DNA from: Pricia mediterranea
Lineage (GTDB): Bacteria; Bacteroidota; Bacteroidia; Flavobacteriales; Flavobacteriaceae
Length of the DNA stretch: 64,000 bases
Assembly (NCBI RefSeq): GCF_032248455.1
Contig: NZ_JAVTTP010000001.1
Span: 3,756,001-3,820,000 of the forward strand
Direction: 5' to 3'
In this document: piece after piece, positions 26,946 through 36,082 of the stretch
Numbering within the stretch: position 1 is the stretch's first letter
Layout: each line of letters begins with the position of its first letter
The notes under the pieces: generated by a model
What the model saw: only the letters and a program-made list of their open reading frames with translations
Told to the model about the DNA's origin: nothing
Databases searched by the model: none
Translations under genes and position numbers: made by a program

Positions 26946-29900
26946 ATGATAGATCTGCTCAAAAAATTTTTCTTCTCCACCCGATTAATGGCCATCCTTT
27001 TTATCGCTTTTGCCGTCGCGATGGCTTTTGGCACCTTTATCGAAAGTAAATACAGCACGGATACCGCCCGTATCTATATATACAACGCCTGGTGGTTCGA
27101 GGCCATTATGGTGTTCTTTGTCATCAATTTTATCGGGAATATGTTTCGCTACCGTCTGCTGCGTTGGGAAAAATGGCCGGTGCTAATTCTACACCTCTCC
27201 TGGATATTGATTATCGTCGGTGCTTTTGTAACCAGATATATCAGTTATGAGGGCATGATGCCCATCCGGGAAGGCAAGACCGAAAAAGTATTTTACTCCG
27301 ACAAAACCTATTTGACCGCTTTTGTGGACGGAGAAATCGATGGGCAACCCAGACGTAAGACCCTGCAGGAAGACCTGATCGTAACTGCCGAGGGCCTAAA
27401 ATCCAACCTGCCTTGGGATTCCGATTACAACGGACAGCCATTTACGATCTCGTATGTGGACTTCATCGATGGGGCCAAGGAAGGCCTGATTCCCGACGAA
27501 AATGGGAAGGAATACCTAAAGGTCGTCGAGGCCGGAGGCGGACAACGCCATGAACATTTTTTGGAGAGCGGAAAGGTGTCCAGTATCCATGGGGTGCTTT
27601 TTGCGCTAAACAAACCGACGGAGGGGGCCATTAATATCATGTCAACGGATAGCACGTACCAAATAAAATCTCCTTTCGAAGGTGATTTTATGCGGATGGC
27701 GGACCAGCAGCAAGGCCAAGTCGCCAAAGACAGCCTGCAGGAATTTCAGTTGCGGTCCCTCTACAATATGGCAGGGATGCAATTCGTGGTTCCCGAACCG
27801 ATCGTAAAGGGATCGTACGGGGTGGTGAAGGTACCGGCGGAAGAAATGGACCAGGGCACCAAAGACGCGCTAGTGGTCGAGGTCACCGCGAACGGGGAAT
27901 CCGTTCAAAAGAAAATACTGGGGGCCAAGGGCTATGCCACCTTCACGGACAAGTTCGAAGTCGGGGGGCTCGAATTCAGCCTCAGCTACGGTTCCAGGGT
28001 CTATGAGCTGCCGTTCGGCATCAAACTCAACGACTTTATCGCAGAAAAATATCCAGGTACCGAAAAAGGTTACAAATCATTTATGAGCAAAGTGACTGTA
28101 GAGAACGAGCGCCCGTATGATTACGATATCTATATGAACCATATTCTGGATCAAGGGGGGTACCGGTTTTTTCAATCCAGTTTCGACCCCGATGAAAAGG
28201 GCACCGTGCTGTCCGTCAATCACGACCAATGGGGTACTTGGATTACCTATATCGGCTATTTTCTACTTTATGCTGGCTTGATGGGTATCATGTTCTTCGG
28301 AAAGACCCGGTTTAAGGATCTGGGGAAATCCCTTAATAAGTTAAAGCACAAAAAGAAGACGCTGGCCGCTGTTTTGATGCTAGGCGGACTGTTCGGATTG
28401 CAGGCGCAAGAGCCCCAAAAGGCAACCGCAGGGCAAGACCCGGAACAAGTCTCCGTGGAGCAAGCTGCCGATTTACAGGAGCACGCGGTGGGTGACGGCC
28501 ACGAGCACCGGCGACGAATGCCTACCCAGGCCCAGATCGATTCGCTGCTCCAGACTACCATCGTATCCGAGGAACACGCCGAAAAATTCGGCAAGCTCGT
28601 TATTCAAGACGATGGAGGGCGGATGAAGCCCATTCACACCTTTTCCTCGGAACTATTGCGCAAGCTGAGCCTGAAGGATAGGTTTAGGGATATGAATGCC
28701 GACCAGGTATTCCTGTCCATGATGATGGCGCCCGCCGCATGGTACAATGCAGAGTTTTTAGCGGTGGACAAAAAGGGACAGAACGATAGCCTAAGGCATG
28801 TCATTGGAATTCCGGAAGGCCAGGAATATGCCAAGGCGACCGATTTCTTCAACGACAATGGCAGTTATAAGTTGGAACCATTTCTTAGGGACGCTACTGC
28901 GACCAACAATCCCAATCAGATGCAAAAGGATTTTAAGGAGGTCAACGTTCGCCTTAGTCTTTTGGACCAGGCCCTCAGCGGAAGAATTATCAAAATTTTC
29001 CCCCTGCTGAACGACCAGAACAACAAATGGATCTCCGCCGTTGAATATCGAAGCGGGCAATACCAAGTATCCGACTCCCTATATGCGAACTTTATAAAGA
29101 ATTCCGTTCCCTATTATCTGATGACCCTGCGACAAGCCAACGAAACGGGGGACTATGCCGATGCGGACAAACTCCTGGAGGCCTTTAAGCAGAATCAGAA
29201 AAACCATGGCGGCGAGGTGTTGCCCTCCGACCAAAAGATCAATGCCGAGGTTATTTACAACAAGCTCGATATTTTCAACCATCTGTACAGGCTCTACGGG
29301 GTGGTCGGTTTCTTCATGTTTTTTGTACTGATTTTCCAAATTTTCAAGGACCGGTCTATTTGGCGAATCGCCAGTTATTCCCTCAAAGGCACGATATTTA
29401 TCCTCTTTCTTTGGCATACCGCCGGGCTGATCTTGCGCTGGTACATTTCCGGCCACGCCCCTTGGAGCGACGCCTATGAAAGTATTCTCTATGTATCGTG
29501 GGCGACTATGGGTATGGGACTGCTGTTCGCCCGTAAAAGTGACATGACGATCGCCGCTACCTCATTTGTGACAGCTATGTTACTATTTGTGGCCCATCAG
29601 AATTGGGTAGATCCTTCTATTTCCAATTTGGTACCCGTGCTTGACAGCTATTGGTTGATGGTACACGTATCGATAATTGTCGGAAGCTACGGTCCCCTAA
29701 CGGTCGGGATGATTTTAGGGGTGGTCTGTTTGCTGTTAATGATCATGACCAACAAAAAGAACAAGTCCAAGATGGATGTCAATATCAAGGAACTGACCGT
29801 TATCAACGAACTCTCCCTTACCGTCGGGCTGGCCATGCTGACCATCGGTAACTTTTTGGGAGGTCAATGGGCCAACGAAAGTTGGGGCCGCTATTGGGGA

Positions 29901-30236
29901 TGGGATCCAAAGGAAACCTGGGCCCTAATTTCGATTATGGTGTATGCCTTCGTTATCCATACCCGCCTTGTACCTGGACTTCGAGGCAGGTGGACGTTCA
30001 ATTTTCTAAGCGTCATCTCCTTCGGTAGTATCATGATGACCTACTTCGGTGTCAACTACTATTTGGTAGGGCTACACAGCTATGGCCAAAGTGGTGCCGC
30101 GGCCATTACCCCGGACTACGTGTGGTTCATTGCGTTAGGCGCGCTAATTCTAGGCGGCATCAGTTATTGGCGGTACCGGGTACACTACGTAAAGGGAAAT
30201 CGGCCTTCAAAGCGAAAATCGGCCAACGCCGCTTAG
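26946..30236 (+). CDS. ccsBA: Fused ResB/CcsA cytochrome c biogenesis protein
   Basis: System II cytochrome c maturation protein of 1096 residues that carries haem across the inner membrane and attaches it to apocytochromes. The N-terminal ResB/CcsB half has membrane spans (LMAILFIAFAVAMAFGTFIE; WPVLILHLSWILIIVGAFV) and a large periplasmic domain, with a further span near residue 440. The CcsA half has about eight spans and the tryptophan-rich haem-handling motif ESWGRYWGWDPKETWALIS, with flanking histidines (LIVHVS-like MVHVSIIVGSYG, FVIHTRLVPG). A long His/Glu-rich periplasmic linker separates the halves. The fusion and length are normal for Bacteroidota. Confidence 0.95.
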   Translation: MIDLLKKFFFSTRLMAILFIAFAVAMAFGTFIESKYSTDTARIYIYNAWWFEAIMVFFVINFIGNMFRYRLLRWEKWPVLILHLSWILIIVGAFVTRYISYEGMMPIREGKTEKVFYSDKTYLTAFVDGEIDGQPRRKTLQEDLIVTAEGLKSNLPWDSDYNGQPFTISYVDFIDGAKEGLIPDENGKEYLKVVEAGGGQRHEHFLESGKVSSIHGVLFALNKPTEGAINIMSTDSTYQIKSPFEGDFMRMADQQQGQVAKDSLQEFQLRSLYNMAGMQFVVPEPIVKGSYGVVKVPAEEMDQGTKDALVVEVTANGESVQKKILGAKGYATFTDKFEVGGLEFSLSYGSRVYELPFGIKLNDFIAEKYPGTEKGYKSFMSKVTVENERPYDYDIYMNHILDQGGYRFFQSSFDPDEKGTVLSVNHDQWGTWITYIGYFLLYAGLMGIMFFGKTRFKDLGKSLNKLKHKKKTLAAVLMLGGLFGLQAQEPQKATAGQDPEQVSVEQAADLQEHAVGDGHEHRRRMPTQAQIDSLLQTTIVSEEHAEKFGKLVIQDDGGRMKPIHTFSSELLRKLSLKDRFRDMNADQVFLSMMMAPAAWYNAEFLAVDKKGQNDSLRHVIGIPEGQEYAKATDFFNDNGSYKLEPFLRDATATNNPNQMQKDFKEVNVRLSLLDQALSGRIIKIFPLLNDQNNKWISAVEYRSGQYQVSDSLYANFIKNSVPYYLMTLRQANETGDYADADKLLEAFKQNQKNHGGEVLPSDQKINAEVIYNKLDIFNHLYRLYGVVGFFMFFVLIFQIFKDRSIWRIASYSLKGTIFILFLWHTAGLILRWYISGHAPWSDAYESILYVSWATMGMGLLFARKSDMTIAATSFVTAMLLFVAHQNWVDPSISNLVPVLDSYWLMVHVSIIVGSYGPLTVGMILGVVCLLLMIMTNKKNKSKMDVNIKELTVINELSLTVGLAMLTIGNFLGGQWANESWGRYWGWDPKETWALISIMVYAFVIHTRLVPGLRGRWTFNFLSVISFGSIMMTYFGVNYYLVGLHSYGQSGAAAITPDYVWFIALGALILGGISYWRYRVHYVKGNRPSKRKSANAA

Positions 30237-30334
30237 GGTTCCAAAAGTTCCGGCAGAATCTCCCCCGCATCGGAGTGATGATAGCCTCTGCGGGATTAAC
30301 CTCTACGGTTTGATCAAGGTTCTTGCTTACTGCT

Positions 30335-30922
30335 CTACCTCGTCAAACCCTTTCTCCCGAAAAACACGAACAAAAACGTTCGATATTCCGCGCCCAGTTT
30401 CTTCCGCAGTACTCCAAAAGCCTTGGTAAGGTGAGCCTCTACCGTCTTTTTAGAAACCTTAAGATATTCCGAGATTTCGGGATTGGTGAGTCCCTCTTTC
30501 CGGCTTAGCAAAAACACTTCCTGGCATTTTGGCGGCAGATTTTCAATTTCTTGGGTAACCCGGACCATGATTTTCTCCCAAGAAGTGTCCTTATGCGATT
30601 GCACCGCCTTGTCCAAAGCCTCGAAATATTTCTGCTCTAAAATCATTGTCGAGCGGTTCTTTTTATATTGGTTGATAAACTCGTTGTACACCGACCGGAA
30701 CAGATAGTTCTGTAAGGAAGAGGTGATATGTAATTTTTTTCGCTTTTCGTAAGTTCGTAAAAATACATTCTGAAGCACATCCTGTGCCCACGCATGGTCG
30801 TTGGTCAATGTGAGTGCATATCCGAAGAGTTTACGATTATAAAGATCCACCAACTCGATAAAGGCGTCTTCCTCGCCGTTTCGCAGCCGTTCGATCAGTT
30901 CCGTGCTAACCTTATCTTTCAT
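30335..30922 (-). CDS. ECF-type RNA polymerase sigma factor (FecI-like)
   Basis: 195 residues. Region 2 lies at about residues 20-85 (DAFIELVDLYNRKLFGYAL, DVLQNVFLRTYEKRK, LQNYLFRSVYNEFINQYK). Region 4 is at about 130-180 (IENLPPKCQEVFLLSRKEGLT with the helix-turn-helix NPEISEYLKVSKKTVEAHL). This is the Bacteroidota sigma-70 family that works with FecR-type anti-sigma factors to control SusC/SusD loci. It is transcribed away from the fecR gene rather than in line with it, and it probably activates the fecR-susC-susD-EEP transcript. Confidence 0.93.
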   Translation of the reverse strand: MKDKVSTELIERLRNGEEDAFIELVDLYNRKLFGYALTLTNDHAWAQDVLQNVFLRTYEKRKKLHITSSLQNYLFRSVYNEFINQYKKNRSTMILEQKYFEALDKAVQSHKDTSWEKIMVRVTQEIENLPPKCQEVFLLSRKEGLTNPEISEYLKVSKKTVEAHLTKAFGVLRKKLGAEYRTFLFVFFGRKGLTR

Positions 30923-30943
30923 AGTGTCCTAATCCGTTTATCC

Positions 30944-30951
30944 CAAATATA
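30944..30951 (-). promoter_or_regulatory. -7 element for the sigma factor gene
   Basis: Minus-strand tatatttg matches TAnnTTTG and starts about 29 bases upstream of the sigma-factor ATG. A TTTT/TTTA run about 17 bases further upstream could be the -33 element. This suggests transcription by the housekeeping sigma factor. Confidence 0.5.
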
Positions 30952-31074
30952 TAGCATTATCCCATAAAATGTAGAGTAAAATGGAAATGTGAAATAATGC
31001 CAACAAAAAGTTAGGGTATTGTGAATTGGCTTTGTCTTAACTATAAAGACTAGGTCAATCTGCGCAATCGAGGA

Positions 31075-32238
31075 ATGGAAAACCAAATTGTAAAATACCT
31101 TCTGAACGAGGCAACGACCGAAGATTTGGATGCGCTGTCCGATTGGATTATGGTAGCGGACAATGAATGGATTTTTGAAGAATTCGTTCGAGCACACTAT
31201 GAAACCTCCACTGCAATGAACGAACCGGATACCGATAAAATAAAGGAAGCCCTTATGCGGAGGATGAAAAAGGATAGAAGCGTCTTTCGCCGCAGAAATT
31301 TCCGTTCGTTCATGAAATATGCGGCAATCGGACTAGTATTTATGGCCTTGGGGTATTTTTATCATCAAAACCAGGTTGGGAGATCTGTATCGGACAAACT
31401 TGTTTCCAAAAAGGAAGCTGTTACCATAACTTTGGATAATGGAACCATTGAAACCTTGGACCCTTTGACGAATCGAAAGGTAAAGGATGCAAAGGGAACT
31501 ATAATCGGAACCCAGAACGGGTCAAAACTAACCTATCGGGAATCCGCTACCACTTTTGCCCAAACCAACAGCCGTAAACAATTATTTCACAACACCATAA
31601 ACGTGCCTTACGGTAAACGTTTTGATGTGGTACTATCCGATGGCACCCATGTTTTTTTAAATTCCGGCACCACGCTACGGTATCCCGTACGGTTTGTGAG
31701 GGGTAAGAATCGCAACGTGTATTTGACCGGGGAGGCTTACTTTGATGTAGTAAAAGACACAGAGCATCCTTTTACGGTGCATGCCGATGAACTTGCCATC
31801 GAAGTCTTGGGTACCCAATTCAATGTATCCCATTATCCCGAAGACCAGAACATTAATACCGTTTTGGTCGAAGGCTCGGTAGCGCTCCGTACGAATAAAA
31901 AGAACGACAAAAGCGGGGAAGGCACCTTGCTAGAACCTGGGTTTAAAGCCGAATGGAGACCAGCGGATAACGCCATCGCCCTCGAAAATGTCGATACGGA
32001 CATATATACGGCCTGGATGCAGGGCAGGCTGGTTTTCCGCAACACCCCCTTTCAACAGATCCGGCAGGCCTTGGAGCGGAAATACAATGTCACCATAAAG
32101 AACAGCAACAAAGACCTTGACGAGCAGTTGTTTGATGCCACCTTTGATATCGAGACCATTGAAGAGGTGTTGGAATCGTTCAGTAAAAGCTATGCAATTG
32201 CGTACAGGATTGAAGACAATGAAGTGATCATCGAGTGA
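31075..32238 (+). CDS. FecR-family anti-sigma factor
   Basis: 387 residues. A cytoplasmic N-terminal part (about 1-80) should bind the sigma factor. A single membrane span follows (MKYAAIGLVFMALGYFYH), then the periplasmic FecR domain (VPYGKRFDVVLSDGTHVFLN, VYLTGEAYFDVVKDTEHPF, VLGTQFNVSHY) and a C-terminal DUF4974-like domain (RNTPFQQIRQALERKYNV). In this system the STN domain of the cognate SusC touches the periplasmic part when substrate is bound, and the sigma factor is freed. The immediate downstream susC does carry an STN domain, so the regulatory circuit is complete. Confidence 0.95.
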   Translation: MENQIVKYLLNEATTEDLDALSDWIMVADNEWIFEEFVRAHYETSTAMNEPDTDKIKEALMRRMKKDRSVFRRRNFRSFMKYAAIGLVFMALGYFYHQNQVGRSVSDKLVSKKEAVTITLDNGTIETLDPLTNRKVKDAKGTIIGTQNGSKLTYRESATTFAQTNSRKQLFHNTINVPYGKRFDVVLSDGTHVFLNSGTTLRYPVRFVRGKNRNVYLTGEAYFDVVKDTEHPFTVHADELAIEVLGTQFNVSHYPEDQNINTVLVEGSVALRTNKKNDKSGEGTLLEPGFKAEWRPADNAIALENVDTDIYTAWMQGRLVFRNTPFQQIRQALERKYNVTIKNSNKDLDEQLFDATFDIETIEEVLESFSKSYAIAYRIEDNEVIIE

Positions 32239-32507
32239 GGAATTTAGACTTGGAGCGGCAAGTTCCGTCACAGGTACAAAATACTGAGTGATTAAGAACA
32301 AATCAATATGTGGATGGAGAATGTGCCAATTGGTGTATCTAATACTCAGAGCTACAAACCGATAAATTTTAAAACAGAATTATATGGGTAAAAACAATTT
32401 AAAACACTAAATCAGTTCAAAATGAAAAATCGAAAAATACGGACACATTTCCCGATTCGGTAAAAATGATTTAAAACGGATTTTAAACCACATAACTACA
32501 CTAAATT

Positions 32508-35500
32508 ATGAAAAAACGCTCGAACCTGTGGGGTGTATGGCTTTACATCCCTAAAGCAAGCTTAAAAATGAAACTCACATTCTTTCTCACGATAATTTCC
32601 CTGTTTCAAATCCAAGCAAACACCTATTCCCAGAACAAGAGAATAAGCTTGGATATGCCCGACGTCACGATCGAGGAAGTGATTCAGCAGATAGAATCCC
32701 TCTCCGATTTCAAGTTTTTGTTGAATAGAAACGACGTTGATGTGGATAGGATGGTATCCATAAAAGTTGAAAAGGAAAAAATCACTACTGTCTTATCGGA
32801 GCTATTTACTGGTACCAATGTTGTTTACGAAGTATTGAAAAAGCAGATAATTCTAAGAAAGGACCCTGAAAAATCAACACCAGTTATGATTTCAAAAATT
32901 TCGGGACCTGATAAAGTGACAACACAGTTTCAAGTTTCGGGTACCGTCACCGATACGAATGGCACCCCTCTTCCTGGAGCGAACATTTTAGAAAAAGGTA
33001 CAATCAATGGCGTACAAACCGATTTTGACGGCAACTTCTCCATTGAACTTTCCGACGAAAATGCAACTTTGGTCATCTCTTATATCGGTTTTGCCGAAAG
33101 GGAGGTAGCTGTCAATGGGCAGACAACCCTTAATGTGCAGTTGGAGGAAAGTGCGCAAGGGTTGGACGAGGTTGTTGTTGTCGGGTACGGAACAACGGAA
33201 AGAGAGATGCTTTCAACGGCGGTCAGTACGGTCGAAACCGAAAATATTGCAGAACGGCCCATAGCTGACGTTTCTTCCAGTTTGCAAGGCCTTAGCCCCG
33301 GTCTGAACGTCACTCAGTCCACTGGTAAGGTAGGGGAAGAACCGAGAATCAATATTCGGGGCTTTACTTCCATCAACGGGGGGCAACCATTAATATTGAT
33401 CGATGGTATCGAAGGAAGTCTGAGCAATTTGAATCCAAACGACGTAGAGTCAATAAGTGTGCTAAAGGATGCTGGGGCTGCCGCAATTTATGGCGCCAGG
33501 GGCTCTTTTGGAGTAGTATTGGTTACCACAAAAAACGCCAAGCAGGGCAATGTTCAAGTGAACGTAGGGGTCACTACAGCTATCAGTTCGCCGACGAATA
33601 ATACCGACTTCGTTACGGACCCTTACCAGGCCGTATCCATAGTTGATGAAGCCTTTAGGAATAATAGCGGGGCGTCTTATACCGGATATACGGAAGAGGA
33701 TATGGCAGAACTTTTAAAGGTCTCTCAAAATCCGTCACTGGCTAGGGTAATCGTAGATCAAAGAAATGGACGTGATCAGTATGTGCACTACGGACATACG
33801 GACTGGTGGAATTACTTTTTTAGAAAAAGCTATCCATCCCAAATTTATAATGCTTCGGTTTCCGGTGGTTCCGAAAAGATAAAGGCGAACTTTTCGTATA
33901 GAAATTACAGGTCGACAGGTATTCTTAAAGTTCAGGATGATACCTACAAGAAATATAATCTAAGGGGCAAATTGGATATCGAAGCTACCGATTGGATGAC
34001 CTTTTCGAACAATATGCAATACAACAGTTCCGAGGATATTGAACATGGAGGAAGCCAATACGGAAGCTATGGAAGACCTTGGGGCAGCCTGATCTGGGTA
34101 CATGCCTTACCGTCGTATGTTCCGGTAAACCCTAATGGTGGCGCGCTTTGGCGTACTGAATTGAACAATTACACGATAGGGGACGGCGTGTACGCGGGAT
34201 TGTTGCAGGGCACTTCAAAACAAGTAACGAATGCGGATGAATTTTCGAACATTGCCTCTGTCGAAATAAGGCCATTTGCGTCTACGACTATCAATATGAA
34301 TTATGCCGTTCGTAGAAACAACTTTAATCGATTCCAGCGGTCCACGCGAATCCCGTATTCCATATATCCCGAAGAGATAGGACTCCTAGGCAACGATTAT
34401 TTGAACGAATACCGAACCGAAAGCAGTTATGATGCGTTGAATATTTATGGGGAGTACAAAGGCTCTTTTGATGATCATAGCGTTAAGGTAACCGCCGGTT
34501 TTAACCAAGAGACATTCTTGACAAAAAGTATCGAAGCTAGCAAACAGAACCTGATTTCTAATGATCTGAATTCTTTAGGCTTGGCTACGGATAACCCTGA
34601 GGCGGGCGGAAGTGCTTCCGAATGGGCCCTGCAAGGTTTGTTCTATCGACTGTCCTACGATTTCAAGGATAAATATCTTTTGGAATTGAATGGAAGATAT
34701 GATGCTACCTCGCGATTTCCTTCCGACTACCGTTGGGGATTTTTTCCATCGATTTCCGCAGGATGGTTAGTTAACAGGGAAGGATTTTTGAAAAATTTAT
34801 CCGAAAGCGTTAATCTTTTAAAACTAAGGGCATCCTACGGTTCTCTAGGGAATCAAAATATTGATGATTACGCCTATTTTCCCACCTTACCGAACGGTAC
34901 CTATAATTATCCAATGAACGGTACCCGCTTGAACTACATCGAGTCGCCCGGTTTAAATCCTTCTGAAATTACCTGGGAAAAGGTCAGTACCCTGAACTTT
35001 GGAACCGATATTGCTTTGTTCGATAATCGATTGACCGCCAATTTTGATTGGTTCCAGCGTGATACCAAGGGGATGTTGGCCCCGGGAGCAAGTCTCCCAA
35101 GTGTACTGGGAACGGTATCCCCCCTAGAGAACGCGGCGGACTTAAGGGCTCGGGGTTTTGAGCTTTCTTTGGGCTATCAAGATTCTTTTGATTTGGGCGA
35201 TGACCCTTTTTCTTTCTCCATCACTGGTAATTTATCGAATTCCATTACCAAAATAACCCGTTTCGAGAATCCGAATAAGAGTTTGATCGATTTCTATGAA
35301 GGGATGACGATAGGCGAACTTTGGGGCTATCGGATCGAAGGCCTATTCCAATCCGAACAGGAAATTGCCAATCATGCGGATCAGAGTTTTGTTTCCAATC
35401 GCATCTCATCGGGAGGAGGTCTTAAGCCTGGGGACGTGAAGTATATAGACCTGAACGGCGACAGTTTCATCGGTGAGGGCGAAAATACTGCCAACGACCC

Positions 35501-36071
35501 TGGAGACAGGGAAATTATTGGAAATTCGGCGCCGCAATACCTTTACAGTTTTGTACTGGATGCCAAATGGAAAGGTTTTGATATTTCTGGTTTCTTTCAG
35601 GGAGTAGGCAAACAGGATTGGTATCCGAACAACGACTCCCGCTTTTTTTGGGCCCAATACAATCGACCTTACAACTCTTACATCAGAAAAGACCTTGTCA
35701 ACAACATGTGGTCACCTGAAAATCCGGATGCCTACTTTCCCAGAAATTACGGATACATTGCCATTGGAGGTTCACTGGAAAAAATTAACGACCGGTATTT
35801 GCAATCCGTGGCATATTTGCGCCTAAAGAACTTGACCTTGGGGTATACGCTACCCGAAGGGATCATTTCACAATCCCCTACGACAAGGCTCAGAGTTTAT
35901 CTCAGCGGGGAAAATTTGTTCACCTTTTCGCCTTTAACCGATTATATCGACCCAGAAGCGGCCAGTTCGTCGGTGAATCTCAATAGTCCTTCTGCATCAT
36001 CCAATAGGAGCACGGCACAAGTGAATCCGTTTTCAAAAACCTATTCCTTGGGATTAACCTTTCAATTTTAA
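32508..36071 (+). CDS. SusC/RagA TonB-dependent transporter with N-terminal STN signalling domain
   Basis: 1187 residues. The extended signal region ends QIQANTYSQ. The STN (secretin/TonB N-terminal) domain at about 45-120 (ISLDMPDVTIEEVIQQIE, YEVLKKQIILRK) is followed by a carboxypeptidase-regulatory-like domain (FQVSGTVTDTNGTPLPGAN), the GLDEVVVVGYGTTERE junction, plug (INIRGFTSINGGQPLILIDG; VLKDAGAAAIYGARGSFGVV) and barrel. STN plus upstream fecR marks it as a trans-envelope signalling transporter. susD begins 11 bases after its stop. Substrate unknown; two exported EEP phosphodiesterase-like genes downstream hint at a phosphorylated compound. Confidence 0.95.
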   Translation: MKKRSNLWGVWLYIPKASLKMKLTFFLTIISLFQIQANTYSQNKRISLDMPDVTIEEVIQQIESLSDFKFLLNRNDVDVDRMVSIKVEKEKITTVLSELFTGTNVVYEVLKKQIILRKDPEKSTPVMISKISGPDKVTTQFQVSGTVTDTNGTPLPGANILEKGTINGVQTDFDGNFSIELSDENATLVISYIGFAEREVAVNGQTTLNVQLEESAQGLDEVVVVGYGTTEREMLSTAVSTVETENIAERPIADVSSSLQGLSPGLNVTQSTGKVGEEPRINIRGFTSINGGQPLILIDGIEGSLSNLNPNDVESISVLKDAGAAAIYGARGSFGVVLVTTKNAKQGNVQVNVGVTTAISSPTNNTDFVTDPYQAVSIVDEAFRNNSGASYTGYTEEDMAELLKVSQNPSLARVIVDQRNGRDQYVHYGHTDWWNYFFRKSYPSQIYNASVSGGSEKIKANFSYRNYRSTGILKVQDDTYKKYNLRGKLDIEATDWMTFSNNMQYNSSEDIEHGGSQYGSYGRPWGSLIWVHALPSYVPVNPNGGALWRTELNNYTIGDGVYAGLLQGTSKQVTNADEFSNIASVEIRPFASTTINMNYAVRRNNFNRFQRSTRIPYSIYPEEIGLLGNDYLNEYRTESSYDALNIYGEYKGSFDDHSVKVTAGFNQETFLTKSIEASKQNLISNDLNSLGLATDNPEAGGSASEWALQGLFYRLSYDFKDKYLLELNGRYDATSRFPSDYRWGFFPSISAGWLVNREGFLKNLSESVNLLKLRASYGSLGNQNIDDYAYFPTLPNGTYNYPMNGTRLNYIESPGLNPSEITWEKVSTLNFGTDIALFDNRLTANFDWFQRDTKGMLAPGASLPSVLGTVSPLENAADLRARGFELSLGYQDSFDLGDDPFSFSITGNLSNSITKITRFENPNKSLIDFYEGMTIGELWGYRIEGLFQSEQEIANHADQSFVSNRISSGGGLKPGDVKYIDLNGDSFIGEGENTANDPGDREIIGNSAPQYLYSFVLDAKWKGFDISGFFQGVGKQDWYPNNDSRFFWAQYNRPYNSYIRKDLVNNMWSPENPDAYFPRNYGYIAIGGSLEKINDRYLQSVAYLRLKNLTLGYTLPEGIISQSPTTRLRVYLSGENLFTFSPLTDYIDPEAASSSVNLNSPSASSNRSTAQVNPFSKTYSLGLTFQF

Positions 36072-36082
36072 AAAATCAAGTT

